Part shown: in pieces, positions 34,567-45,794 of the stretch
How positions within the stretch are numbered: the stretch's first letter is position 1
Layout: every line of letters begins with the position of its first letter
NCBI GenBank assembly: GCA_023897205.1
Contig: JAHWDD010000002.1
Coordinates: 62,001-126,000, forward strand
Origin: Exophiala sp. HKRS030
Lineage: Eukaryota; Ascomycota; Eurotiomycetes; Chaetothyriales; Herpotrichiellaceae
Direction of reading: 5' to 3'
DNA: 64,000 nucleotides
Translations under genes and position numbers: made by a program
Notes under the pieces: generated by a model
Databases searched by the model: none
Told to the model about the DNA's origin: nothing
What the model saw: only the letters and a program-made list of their open reading frames with translations

Positions 34567-35435
34567 CTAGCACGCATCCATATAGTTGATGGGTAAACTC
34601 ATCATCGAAATCGGTGTTGACGGATCGAATGGGTCGATACAGCTCGTGGCACTGTTGGAATTTGGGTAGATACGGCTCAGCTCATAGTCAAATTGGTCAC
34701 AGGTATTGTGAGATAAATCGGTAGGAGACGTGCTTGGTGTGCCTCGAGGACAGAGGGTTGAGCTTAGAGGTGCACACAAGGGCGGACTAAAGCTGCAGGT
34801 TTTGACGAAGCTGGACTCCGCAGCCGAACAGTGTTGCAGAGAAGCAGGGCCAATAACCAGAGGATTCGTCGACAGTTGACCGCGCGTGAGCTCAATGGGA
34901 GCAGTTGCTGCCAGGTGTGAGGCGTTGGAATCTTCCTCAATTCCAGGCTTTGCAGAGTCATCATCTTCAAATACCCCAAGGTCCTCGAGTATGCTGTTCA
35001 CAGCAGGTAGGTCACTACCGGACCACTTCAAGCGCGGATAAAACCCTGCTCTGTTGTCGTGCGCTTGTTGATACAACTTCTTCAGGGCTCGCAAGAGTTG
35101 AGTTTGCTGGTGCTCCAATAACTCGACGTAACTACAAGCAGAAATACTTAGAGTTGCTGAAGTTCCAGGGATGACGAGGCTTGAACTTACCCTTTGGGGT
35201 AGACCCTGTTGTCGGGCCTCCGACGTCTATCGAAGACACAGATAACGTTGTCTGTTCTGCATCGACCGCAAGGACTTGGTCCTTCGCACTGGAAGCGGAT
35301 TAGGCGCCACAATACAACTTGGATAAGGTTAACGAGAACCTTCGACTTCTTGATCCGACACCGATGGCAAGCCTTCGTTGCTCGTTTGCTTCGCTCTTGG
35401 ATCGAGCTGGTAGCAGGGGGAAGCGCAGAAGCCAT
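34567..35435 (-). CDS. Small Zn(II)2Cys6 transcription factor
   Basis: Exons 35435-35340, 35288-35191 and 35131-34567 give 252 aa. The 51-nt first intron lies inside the zinc cluster and joins ACHRCRIKKSK to CEGPSPCGRCRTDNVIC, producing C-x2-C-x6-C-x5-C-x2-C-x6-C. A basic segment (DRRRRPDNRVYPKG) and a short leucine-rich helix (YVELLEHQQTQLLRALKKLYQQ) follow, as in dimerising regulators. The rest is acidic and then Ser/Pro-rich, consistent with an activation domain. There is no middle homology region. The first intron's donor (GTTCTC) is non-consensus but is demanded by the cluster spacing. Targets are unknown. Confidence 0.85.
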
Positions 35436-36555
35436 GAAAAGGGTAACGATTTCACAGTGCGGTCTGGATTTTCTGGTTCATTTCAAGTAGGTATGTGGGC
35501 AGAGTTTCATAGGAAGCAAGTTCAGTCTTTCAATAATGCTAGTGTGCGTTATCTCACGTTGGAACACGCACGTGAGATGTTTAATGCTCTCGGGAAAAAA
35601 CCTATCTTGAATTCCTCACCTTTTATAGTGTCCAAGAAGTAATGAGCTAATAATTCAATGTCTCTCGGGGAAGCTACTGCTCCTCTTACGATGAACGGCA
35701 AGGGCTGTTGAGAGTGGATGAGGCGGAATCGGACTGCTAGAAATCATAGTTGGATAGTTTGCTTTTCAGCACGGCCAAAGAAACAGCCGACGAGGGACAG
35801 CTCAGTTCTCCGCTGCGGAACGGTCGGAACGGACGCAAAGACGAACGTTCTCTAGTTCTGAAAGCACATAATGCGGGCGAAATGATGGCCATCTCGTTGC
35901 ACGTCTGCAGTGGAGGGGAAGTGTTGCGTCTGGTCTACTGTGAAAAATGGCCACAAAGTTGGCGGACGATGACAAAATGACTCTCTTAATCCTTCGGAGG
36001 GGTCGACACTACGCACTACATTTCTTGTGGCGGTGGAGAAAAGGGAAGACTGCAATGACGGAAAATATGTGTGAGCATTAGATGAAATTACGACTCGGTC
36101 CTTAGTCGGGGGAATGCCGAGCAAACCTTGGGCTATATCTCAATGTTTGGCGAAGATTTTATCAAAGCAGAGCCTATACAAACATTTAAACACTGATTTG
36201 CGCATACTGCTGAGCCTGTATTGCAATAATTCCATGCTAATCTACATCATCCAATCCAAACATCTAACTATCACAGTGATTCTCCACTAGCCTTCATCTG
36301 TGCGATAGAGTTCTTATTGAATGTAGAACTTTGCTATATTATTTCCGTCGCACCCGCTGCTCCCCTTGGTGATCTACACCATCCATGCAATGATATATCG
36401 CTAAGCATACAGAGTGATCATGAGATGGACACATCAGTCCATAACCGGAGTACAGCCAGGTCTTGTGATACAATGCACCTACTCGAGTGAGGTCTGTCTA
36501 CCATCCGTCTCTTCCACTGCTCCCGATTGACGGGTATCGAGGTTACAAATTGAGG
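35436..36555. promoter_or_regulatory. Divergent promoter, small regulator and MARVEL-like gene
   Basis: 1120 bp with no supported gene. A CACGTG E-box-like site lies near 35569. Short frames have no domain. Confidence 0.4.
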
Positions 36556-37282
36556 ATGGAATATATAATATCACATTGTAATCGGGCTTGGAAATCCTTT
36601 CGAACTTGCTTCAAGCAGTTGAGAATACCAGTTTGCAACATGAAGTTTCGTCGTGGTATGAGACTGCCCAGAGCTGATAGCTCTGGGCTATCTAACACCT
36701 CCTATACGCGATTGCGCATCGTTCTTTTCGTGTTCAACTTCATCAAATGGGCTAGCGCCTGCATTGTGATGGCTATTGTCTCTTACTTCATTCACGATTA
36801 TTCGCGGGATTTACATACAACATATCAAGAGATCATTGCTTGCACCAGCATCGGTTTCTTCTTGCCCACCATTCCCCTGGCATTTCACAAACGCTTCACA
36901 GTTCAACTCATTCCCTTGGATTACATCTACTCCCATCTGTGGGTGACCGCATTCATTTTTGCCGCGGAAGACTACAACAGACACCATTGTTCGAGCACTT
37001 CGCCACCGGGCGTCAGCAAGTGCTCGCTGAAGTACGCACTTGAGTCTTGGTGCATTATTGCTGTGTACGTGTAGATTGCTCTCCGCAATCGGAAGGATTG
37101 CTAATGTCGCGGCTTCTAGCTCTTTTTGCGTCTTCTCCACGATTGTTCAGGTTTTGATATACAGAAGTGAACGAGACGTCCGTCACTCGATGCTCCTTGA
37201 AAAGACGCGTCAATCTGTGGAGACAACAAATGATGTACACGAAACTGGCCCGGAGCCCGTTGAACCCAGCGGTCAGGCATAA
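36556..37282 (+). CDS. MARVEL-like four-helix membrane protein
   Basis: Exons 36556-37064 and 37120-37282 give 223 aa; the intron uses GTACGT and a GCTAAT branch site. An internal ATG at 36640 (MKFRRGMRLPR) would give 195 aa and may be the true start. Four hydrophobic segments are visible: IVLFVFNFIKWASACIVMAI, IIACTSIGFFLPTIPLAF, SHLWVTAFIFAAE and WCIIAVSFCVFSTIVQVLIY. The motif AEDYN followed by a cysteine-containing loop and SPPGVSKC is typical of fungal MARVEL proteins. The tail is charged and cytosolic. These proteins sit at the plasma membrane or in vesicles, and no substrate is known. The link to neighbours is unclear. Confidence 0.72.
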
Positions 37283-37983
37283 GCCACACGTCCAACAAAT
37301 TGAGGTGCAAACTCCGCGAAACCAGAGGCACAAGGCCTCATACTTTTCGGGAGGGGGCTAGGAGGCCTAATGGAGCGAATGAAGGTTCCTCCTTTATGAT
37401 TGTCAGGATTCATTTTTCTCTGACTGTTTGGCATTCATCTGGCTTGGTAATGTCTAGTTAGGCAGTAATAGTAATAGTCGCGAAACTAATGGCAGTGGTT
37501 CTCACATGATCTCATACTGTTCTTTAATGTCCTACCACGCATGGGAGCGATTTTGCATGTAGAAATAGAATTAACGGAGCTCTACCAGTCAATCAGTGAG
37601 TCAATCTTGCTCACGAACCGGACTTACAACCAGAGTCTCTGTTACATCTGACGCGTCAAGGCATGTAAAGACCGCGTCGAGGCGTATCGGAGCGACACGC
37701 CCAGCCACGTGATTGTATTTACTTATCATTCTAGCGTGAGGGGTCGGAGACACTTATTTCCGACCGCTACATTTGTAGTTAGTCAATTCAATTCTCTTCG
37801 CGCCGCCACAACCACATACTAGGTAGATCAGACCTGGTCAGACCTAGTATGGCGCTTCACGAAATGACAAGTCATCCAAGAATAATCACATTTCAAGAGG
37901 GCAGGTATCACGTGTAACTACGTAGGTATTACTCGCCGGAAAAGACGGATCCCTCGGGCCATTACGGTGGCCCTGAAATAACC
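37283..37983. promoter_or_regulatory. Upstream region of the unrecognised membrane gene
   Basis: 701 bp without a gene. It contains a perfect 7-bp inverted repeat GGTCGGA...TCCGACC at 37742-37765, which includes CGG-N12-CCG, and a second inverted repeat ACTAGGT...ACCTAGT at 37818-37848. The first resembles sites bound by Zn2Cys6 dimers. Confidence 0.45.
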
Positions 37984-39165
37984 ATGATCCAGAGCGCTAG
38001 GACCGATTCAAATATGAGCTTTGTGACTCCAACCTGCACCGCGAATGGCTCCAGTCGACGGATCTTTCGCAAGCGATCTTATGAATTTCTATCCCTTGTG
38101 CCCTTTCAGTACGTATATGGGCACGACTTCAAAGAAGAAATCCCTCAAGGATGCACTGGAGTGAGAAGCCGAACTGTTTGGCAGATCTTTGTTGCACATA
38201 TGTTGCATGCAAGGGTATATCAAATTGCCTTTTCAATGGCCACCACGGATTATTCCTTGCAGCTTTCATCGGGAATCTCTTTATCAGTCTGGCGAGTCTT
38301 TTTTGGGCCCCTTCCTCGGATGGTACGCATACACAAGGCTCTGGAGGCTCATAGAATTCTCCTCATTTCTGAAAGAAATCACTAAACCCTGGTCAGGCGA
38401 TGCTGAGAGATTGGAGTTAGTCGTGCTATCTTGTTCGACATGTGCATTACTCCACGCAGAACACAAGCACGGAAAGTCTCACACAATCTACTTGTCCGCT
38501 GCCGCCCTTTTCCTAGGCATCAACTTATTCATGATAGCCTGCCTCGTGGAGGCCAGAGCTAGGTGGTGTGGTCAAAATGTGGCAGCTCTGTCCCCGATCG
38601 TCGCCTTCTGCTGCAACATTCACTATATGGAAGCAAGTCTTCGCAAGCCTCGACGCAGAGTCAAGGGAGTCAGGGCAGGCTTCCTTGCACTAAGCCCCAC
38701 TTATGAGTTAGAACGCCTACGGCAGGAACGTCGCGACCGCAAAATCCTGAATACAATGTTGCAGAAGATGGTTCCCGCGGCTCTGGGATTGAGCATTCTG
38801 GGGCTTCCTGATTTTGTCCTGGACTGTGATTTACATATCCATGCACAGGAACTTCACCTGGAGATTCACACCTATTGGGTTCACATGTTAGCTAACCAAA
38901 GATGGTGGTGAGTGATTCTCCTCTCCCTGAGCTTGACATTCATATGTCGTGATAGTGACATTGCTCCAGGCACTTAAGCATTGCTCTAGCGAACTATGTC
39001 AACATGACTTGGAGTATATGGATTGACTACTGTCGTAAAGGGAAACAAGACGATGTTGAACTGATATGGCCATCCTTTTTGACTTCCTTGCCATCGATTG
39101 AAAGATCTGTCCACACAAAAGGCGCTACTTTCGAGAAGGCCTCTCTTGTTCCAAAGACAACTTAG
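37984..39165 (+). CDS. Unrecognised membrane protein, three exons
   Basis: Exons 37984-38108, 38185-38907 and 38970-39165 join to 347 aa with matching phases. I do not recognise a family. Visible are hydrophobic segments around SFLGPFLGWYAY, TIYLSAAALFLGINLFMIACLV and VPAALGLSILGLPDFVL, a basic KPRRRVKGVRAG loop and a dibasic helix ELERLRQERRDRK. The C-terminus includes NYVNMTWSIWIDYC, probably a last membrane segment, followed by a polar tail. In the 38250-38320 stretch a different frame (GLFLAAFIGNLFISLASLFW) looks more membrane-like than the chosen one; one extra T in the T6 run at about 38291 would fuse the two frames. The model is therefore uncertain there. Confidence 0.5.
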
Positions 39166-39770
39166 TCTCGAAAGCAGATCCCTCTCGGACTGAAGACATT
39201 GAATTTAACGACGATGGTCCAGATCATGACTGGGTAGATCGACTGCGGCCTGAGTGCAGTGTCCTCTAAGAGCCAATGTCAAATCGGATCGATAATCAAC
39301 GCCAACAATGTCAGCCTTAAATATACCCAGAAGATTGCGCATTGACTGGTAACCCATTTTTCCCTTGTGCAGATATGGTTTCACGCAACACGGTTGGAAC
39401 AAAGTAGAGTCCGTTGCAACTGCAGGTGGTTTCTTGAAGTCACGACCCAAGCAATGGGAACTAAACTTCCCCAGACCGTAGTTCACAGTTACTGTCTGAT
39501 AGAAGAGAGAATGTCTCGTTTCTAATTTTTCAGTAGTGCCGCAACGAGGACTTAATGGCCGGTGGTTCAGGACGTGACTATGGTCTCCATATCTAGCTAC
39601 TTTATCGTTTGAGAGTTTTGAATATGGGATAGTGCTGTGAAAGTCAATTGCAGACGCTCCCACCTTGGTAGACCTTTGCTCTATATCTGGGGAACTCAAA
39701 CATCAGAGGAGCTTTAGCCCGCTGTCTTTATATTTGATCAAGGGAAAAAAACAGATACACACTGCTTTCC
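39166..39770. other. Convergent 3' gap
   Basis: 605 bp between the unrecognised membrane gene and the fluoride channel gene. A 164-codon minus-strand frame (39205-39699) exists but starts without an ATG and has no family signature, so it is not called. Confidence 0.4.
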
Positions 39771-41351
39771 TCAGGCTATTGTTCTCGATGAGCAGTGTTG
39801 GGTATAGCCTACACTCCAGATCATGGTGCCCATAATCACGATCTGAAAGGCCAGCGCGACGCCAATGCTTATCATGCCGTACATCCAGGCATGCCTCCTT
39901 TGTAAACCGTTCAACTCACCCACCCACGTGCTGACAGTAGTGACACAGCCACAGAAACCGAGCATGACGCCCTGTAGGACCGCGCATGGCGGGGAGTTGA
40001 AGTCGGAAATGTCAGCCACGATTGAGCTCGCATGTTGTAGGTCCATACACATGCCCTCAATGATCGTTCCAAAGATATTGGCAACGAATGTACCCAATGG
40101 AAATCCCGTTATGCGGCCGTTGAGTGTTTTGGACAGATAGAATCGAAGCAAAGTGCCGGGGGGCGCAAATACAATGGCGAATAACACGCGATAACGCCAC
40201 TCATCATCTGGAGGCCAGATGCAGAGCACGACCGCACCGATCCAACATCCCCAGCCCAGTGGAATCGAGATTGGGTCAAGGAATCGGTGGAGAACATTGG
40301 TGGGAAGTGCTGGTATTACTGTTTGGAGAGCCACGGCCAAATGGGCACCAGATTTAAGGGCCGCCAAGCTAACAGCGCTCTGTATGATTAGAATCCCTAT
40401 GAGGGCCATGAAAGAATATCCACCTGAGCGAGAATGCACCTGCTCCTGGGCTATACTGTGGAATGGTGATGTTGTTGCGGAAGGTGGCAGCTGATTTGTG
40501 AGGGCGAAGACGGCATCGGTGATGAAAGTGGAAAAGGACGTGAAGCTGCCGCAAAACCCGGTTGCCAATCCAATATATAAGGGCAGAGTCTTTTTCACCT
40601 TGTCGACCTCGTGATGAAAAGTCTCAGGATCAGACCCGACCTCTACAGCGAACCGGAATAGAGATCGATCCTCCAGCAAAAGACCCAGGAAAAGAGAACC
40701 CCCAAAGTTGGCCCAAAGGACAGGAGATGGAAAGACGGTATAAGGATACACCGATATAGTCTGAACCCCGAGGCGAGCCAGCGTTCCTAGTATGGAAAAG
40801 AATATCATCCAACTAATTGCACAGAGTTCAGTGTATGCAATAATCGTTTTTGACTGCCCCCGGGGCTTTTCCTCTTCCGCTCGCGTCGATGATACTTGCG
40901 AAGTTGAGGAACCTGAGAATCGCGAGTCTTCTGTCGATCTCAGGCTGATATTCTGCTCGTCTGCGAGGCTTTCGCTAGGTATGAGTACAGGTATCGCGAG
41001 CTCCGTCAGTTCTCCATCATCCCCGAGGCTCGGGCGAGCTATTGAATGTCTGTGTGCCGTCTGCTCGCCTGTTTCTAACGTCCTGCGGCTCTTGTCTTCG
41101 GGTTGTTCCACAGGTTGAGGGATAGTCAGTTCCGACAATAAAACATCATCGCCATCTGCCCTTGCCCGTGGCTTCTGACCTGAATCTAATTGCTGCTCTT
41201 CCAAACAGCTGCACAGATCTTGGCAGGGTTGATCCCCTCGATCACGAGTGGTTGAGACATGGCCTGGCAGAGGCATGGCACACTTGGTTCTGGCAATTGA
41301 GGCAGATGTAGATGGCAGCGAAAGAATTTCCGGGGAGACAAGAATTGTCAT
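39771..41351 (-). CDS. FEX: FEX-type fluoride channel with two CrcB domains
   Basis: One exon, 526 aa, first ATG at 41351. Two tandem CrcB domains are visible. Domain 1: GTLARLG (189-195), ANFGGS (214-219), GFCGSFTSFSTF (265-276). Domain 2: GTLLRFYLSK (399-408), GTFVANIFGT (420-429), GFCGCVTTVSTW (465-476). The asparagine-containing helix and the two Ser/Thr-rich Phe tracks are the pore signatures of fluoride channels. Eukaryotic FEX proteins export fluoride at the plasma membrane and confer strong resistance. About 170 N-terminal residues before the first helix form a long cytosolic tail with two copies of a short motif, LSELTIP (72-78) and LTELAIP (115-121). The same motif occurs in a small protein encoded at 48.8 kb. 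The neighbours encode enolase and pyrophosphatase, both fluoride targets. Confidence 0.92.
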   Translation of the reverse strand: MTILVSPEILSLPSTSASIARTKCAMPLPGHVSTTRDRGDQPCQDLCSCLEEQQLDSGQKPRARADGDDVLLSELTIPQPVEQPEDKSRRTLETGEQTAHRHSIARPSLGDDGELTELAIPVLIPSESLADEQNISLRSTEDSRFSGSSTSQVSSTRAEEEKPRGQSKTIIAYTELCAISWMIFFSILGTLARLGVQTISVYPYTVFPSPVLWANFGGSLFLGLLLEDRSLFRFAVEVGSDPETFHHEVDKVKKTLPLYIGLATGFCGSFTSFSTFITDAVFALTNQLPPSATTSPFHSIAQEQVHSRSGGYSFMALIGILIIQSAVSLAALKSGAHLAVALQTVIPALPTNVLHRFLDPISIPLGWGCWIGAVVLCIWPPDDEWRYRVLFAIVFAPPGTLLRFYLSKTLNGRITGFPLGTFVANIFGTIIEGMCMDLQHASSIVADISDFNSPPCAVLQGVMLGFCGCVTTVSTWVGELNGLQRRHAWMYGMISIGVALAFQIVIMGTMIWSVGYTQHCSSRTIA

Positions 41352-42477
41352 AATGCTTGACCCCACGATCTGGCTTTGGTTAGCTACTAGCTAGCTTGTC
41401 GGCCTCTCTCGCCATTCCGATCTGCGATTCACCATGCCACGGTTCGAGCGGGAAACACGGGAAGAGGTAATTCCCAGCTTTCCATCTCCGTCCATCAGTC
41501 GTCTTGTTCAAGGCAAAGTTTTTGAGGTTTTTGGAAACGCCAATTGTTTTTTAAAAATATACCTGCAAACCAGGAATGTACCACTCTCAATCAGTGCAGC
41601 ACAATCTAATAATCCCGCTCAGAGCTTGGGCTCGCAAGGGTGGCTGGAACACAGGTTAACGTTCGAGAATGAACTGCGGCACATCGCCTTCCGTTCATCT
41701 TTGCTTGTGTTAAGGCTTCAGGACTATCACTGACCCATGAGAGCTGAACTGTAGATCAGGCGTTCTCCGCAGCAGACTAATGTCACCCTCCTTGCTCTTA
41801 CAGAACCCCCGCCTGCAACAAGCGACCTCAGATCAGGTACATGCCATACTCAGCGAATTTCGCTTGCTTCGGGGCCGATTTCGTATCGAGAGCTTGACAA
41901 AACGACCAACCCCTGGTGTCCGAACCAGTCATGCCGAATCGCGCAAGACTCAGCACGTTGAGCTTATTTATGAAAAATACGAGGAGAATACTATCACGCT
42001 ACCTGATACTCTTCGCTGGACTATGAGATGCCCATTTAAGATTCAACCATGTAGTGTTGGCGGCGGGAAACTGAAATCAATTCGAGGAAGTCCTTGTAGA
42101 GAAGTGGAGTGGTAGGGGTAACGTAAAGCCTTTACCACTCGCCAGAACGTAAACTTCTAATGTCCGAAGACGCCTTTCGCATTCATTGGAGTTCCCAATC
42201 GAACTTAAGCGACACCCTTTGAATAAATGAGCCTGATATGACGGATGTATATCTTACTGCGGCACGTCGCTAACCGCTGCTTCCGGATTCCAAAACACAG
42301 AGGTCAAAAATGCGGCACGCTACGCCCACACAGGGTCCATGAGGACTGGCGGTCACATGACATCATCTGAGTTGGTTTGAAACAAAGGGCTATCATGAGC
42401 CGGCTTTTGTGCCACTGCATAACCCGAACGTATTCCCGCCGCATCCAGTATTCCGACAACGGGAGGTGTCTTACCAG
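41352..42477. promoter_or_regulatory. Divergent promoter, fluoride channel and broken Zn2Cys6 gene
   Basis: 1126 bp between opposite starts. Two plus-strand frames (41434-41733, 41780-42115) have no domain and differ in composition from the neighbouring genes, so they are not called. No shared repeat with the enolase or pyrophosphatase promoters was found by eye. Confidence 0.4.
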
Positions 42478-45308
42478 ATGGCTACAGTTTTGTCTCTGAA
42501 GCGACGACGTGTCTCACGGGCTTGCGACAGTTGCCGCAACCTGAAAGCAAAGGTAAAGCCATGCCTGAAGCTGTGTGTTATCTTGGAGGTCTGGAGCTGA
42601 CACATTCGCCATTTAAGTGCGATGGAAACCATCCGACTTGCGGACGCTGCGCTGGATATGGATATGACTGTAGCTGGAACGAGGGTAGGCTTCGAAAGTC
42701 TGCTTCCGACGGCAATGGAGCGAATCTGAATTGGCTCTTCATGGAGACCGACGGCCGAAAAATAAGAGATGCAATTGCCACTTACGAGAACTTAATTGGA
42801 TGCCTCCGCAAAAACCTTTCTCGGGATGAGTGCAAGGTTGTCGACTTGCGACTTGCATCAATTCAGCTTCCAGACCACTTAACAAAGCAGATCGGACATG
42901 ATACTACGAGTATCTCACCGTCGCCAGAGCAGGATGTGGCGGACGATCATCATCCCACCACCTTTCGACGGTACTTGGGTGAGGCCAGTGACATTCGCTT
43001 CTTCCATGCCGTGGAATCGGCCTTTTGCCAGCAAAGCGAGTCAGGTCAGCAAGAAGATGACCCCGAAGCGCGAGTCGAGAGCTACGAACAAGATGGTCCT
43101 CGCCAGCAGTTCTTGGAACAGAGCCAAGGCCCCTTGCCGCCCCGGGCTAGCGCGGACAATTTTGTCGACATATACTTCTCAACAATTCACATTGCTTATC
43201 CCTTCGTCTCGGAACCGGATTTTAGGCAAACATATGAATCGTTTTGGCGATCGGACTCGTTGGAAGGCTTCCGTGGGCCCTGGCTATCTTTGCTGGGTAA
43301 GTGAATTTCAGAGAAGTACCACCTAAAATTCGCAAGATTTCTTCTCTGACAGCTCGTCATCGCACGGTGTCCTGAACAATCTACATGTCTATCACCAGTG
43401 TAGTTGAAATGATCTGGCCTAATCTCAGATTCCTCCATTCCGCTGTCATTTCAGCCTCTGGACAGCCTCCATTGAACTCTCACTAACTTCTTCTAAGTAA
43501 CCATTTTCGCCATCGGTTCGTGCTATGTGGGGATCGCTGAAGCCGAAGGAAGAACTTCCAATCCGCAGACGTCGCGTCAGCACCAACGTCATTTCGATCG
43601 CGCGATAGCTATTGCACAGAACTATAGCTCGAACCACACGGTTGATCATATTTCTGCTTTGCTCGCTCAATGTTTCTATCTCCTGGCCACTTGCCAGACC
43701 GACCGATGTTGGACAACACTAGGTTCGGCTGTTCGAATTGCCCAAAGTATCGGTCTCCATGTTGAAGATGCCCATCGCACGGGCGTTGGAAATACCCTGC
43801 CTTCACCAGAAATGTGTCGTCGAGTTTGGTACTCCATATTTGTGCTGGATCGCCTCCTAGCATTGCAATTGGGACGTCCACCGGCTATCAGCGAGGCAGG
43901 TTTCGATGTTCAACTTCCATCTCAACAGTCGGATGTCGACTTGGCGAATTCGACCGGTCACTATGGCATGCACGAGACAGACTGGGTAGGAGACTATTTT
44001 ATTGCAATGATCAAGTTCTCGGAAATAATTGGAAGAGTCTTCGAGAGTCTGTACGGACCAAGAGGAGCTGACGACCCCGCTTTGATCCTATCACACATCG
44101 ATCATTTAGATAACGAATTGTCACGATGACGATCAAAATTGCGGCGAAATTTGAGATTCGATTTGTCCCATACCTTTGAAAAGTCGATCATTTACAAAAG
44201 ACAGGTACGTCTCTCCACATGAAAGGTCAAACACTCTATTTTGTTGATACGAAGTCTAGCGAAACATGCTTGCCGTTAAATTCTACAACCTCCAAGCGCT
44301 AATTCACCGGCCTCTATTATCACCCCCCAAAGTATTGAGAACGTGTCCCAACTATCAAGCAGAAAGTGGCCGTATCTCAATGTCTAAAAGAAAGTGTATT
44401 GTTGCTGCGCAACACACTGCAAAACTACTTCATAACCTCGACGATAAGAAGAGTCTCGTTTATGGCTTTCCCTGGTGGCAGATGATATCATGTCTTATTT
44501 GTGCCAGTTCGATCCTTCTTGTTGCAAGCATTTGCGTGGACCTGGATTCAGACAAAGAAATCTTCAAAGACACAGACTGGATAGCCGTGGATGAAGATGC
44601 CGAAGTTTGCCTGAAGGTCTGTCAAGCTCTCAGCTCTAATTCAAATGCAGCAAGGCTGGCGAGTGACATGATGCAAAGGCTCAAGAAAACAAGGACGATC
44701 TCCAAAGGTAAGTACTACATTCATCCCAACAACGAGCTGCTGTGCCCTTGCTGCCCACCGTTGCATTCTCCTCGTGGTGACCAGGCATCCGTATCTCCGA
44801 GTTGAAGCCCGCAGTAACCTCGTCAGGGGTTGTCATGCTCAAAATTTACCCTTCATAGTCCTAAAGAATCTCATTCTAACCCGTGGCGACCTGTTTACCT
44901 TAGGGGAGACGATGAATTGTGTTGCAATCGGGGCTGTCCCTACTGCAGAAAATGGGTTCGGCAATATCACAGATACACTACCATCCGGCGACCTCTTCCA
45001 GGCCACAATGCTATCACAGCTTGACTCTACGGGCCTGAGCCAAGAATCTTTCAACCTCATGTACCAGACGATGCCCTACGAGGTTTCAGAGCCGGTAATG
45101 TGTAAGTGATTCTCTGCGGATTTCCCCGGCGATGGCAAAGGCATTTTGCTTAGAACGAAACCAAAACCTATTGAATTGTCGTTCTTTTGATCGATTCGTA
45201 GCCTTCAACCCGCAAGTATCCCAAGCTAACACGCTTTATGCGCTGGCAGGGTCGGCACAATTTGTGAATGAAGCATATAACCCCTTCCTACATCCTCCGG
45301 CTATTTAG
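42478..45308 (+). pseudogene. Zn(II)2Cys6 regulator gene with an in-frame TGA
   Basis: Exon 1 (42478-42552) and exon 2 (42618-43296) build the zinc cluster ACDSCRNLKAKCDGNHPTC and an acidic linker. Exon 3 starts at 43498 after a 201-nt intron, long for this window, and carries the middle homology region: VTIFAIGSCYVG, CQTDRCWTTLGSAVRIAQSIGLH, CRRVWYSIFVLDRLLALQLGRP. The frame then meets TGA at 44127-44129, yet continues in the same frame as RSKLRRNLRFDLSHTFEKS and, after a normal intron (44205 to about 44259), RNMLAVKFYNLQALIHRPLLS. In homologues a Trp stands where the TGA lies (WRSxLPxxLRFD). This suggests a TGG-to-TGA nonsense change, with the rest still well preserved. The 3' exons beyond 44708 are uncertain. 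It may be a recent pseudogene, make a truncated protein, or be read through. Confidence 0.65.
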
Positions 45309-45794
45309 ATCTGGGATACTGCGTGATGATGAAAAAGGATGTGTTCGTCATTTGATACAGATGCAAATAGTCTGAATCAAACACACATTTCGGTAAATTT
45401 GCGCGTCTTATGCTGTTGGTAGATAATAACCTGTCGTTGCTTGACGTGGGTTGACATATGCCTGTCCTTAGGTCACATCTCTTCTAGTCACTTCACCTAT
45501 CCGGTTGTGGCGCCCGACCGTCGTTTAAGATGGCGATAGGAGTCAAAGGCCACTCCATGGGAATGGATATCAGACCACCATCCCGGCCGCATCGTGTTTG
45601 CCGGTAGACCCTGTCGCGTTTTTCCACCTAACAACACGACCACAAGGCCCTCACGTGAGGTAAAGCGCTACGTCACATATATCCGATGCCTCCCTGGGTA
45701 TGTATTCAATCTAAATGGGAATTCCTGTCGCTCACACAAAGAGAATTGAGAATCTGCATCCTCTAGCAGTTACGCTTTCGTCATTCCATCGAAG
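45309..45794. promoter_or_regulatory. Enolase promoter with CACGTG palindrome
   Basis: The 486-bp region holds a perfect 12-bp palindrome CCTCACGTGAGG at 45649-45660, about 135 bp before the start codon, and a TATA-like CATATATCC at about 45677. CACGTG boxes are bound by bHLH factors in fungi and occur at glycolytic and phosphate genes. A pyrimidine-rich leader follows. Regulation by fluoride is not shown by the sequence. Confidence 0.5.
45649..45660. promoter_or_regulatory. CACGTG-centred 12-bp palindrome
   Basis: CCTCACGTGAGG is a perfect palindrome upstream of the enolase TATA-like box. It matches the E-box core. Its use here is inference. Confidence 0.5.

Noticed and set aside
39205..39699. 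164-codon open frame on the minus strand beside the fluoride channel gene
   Set aside because: It begins with TTG rather than ATG, has no domain or membrane pattern, and lies in a convergent 3' gap.
41434..42115. Two plus-strand open frames in the promoter between the fluoride channel and regulator genes
   Set aside because: No family signature, no splice sites that extend them, and composition unlike neighbouring genes.
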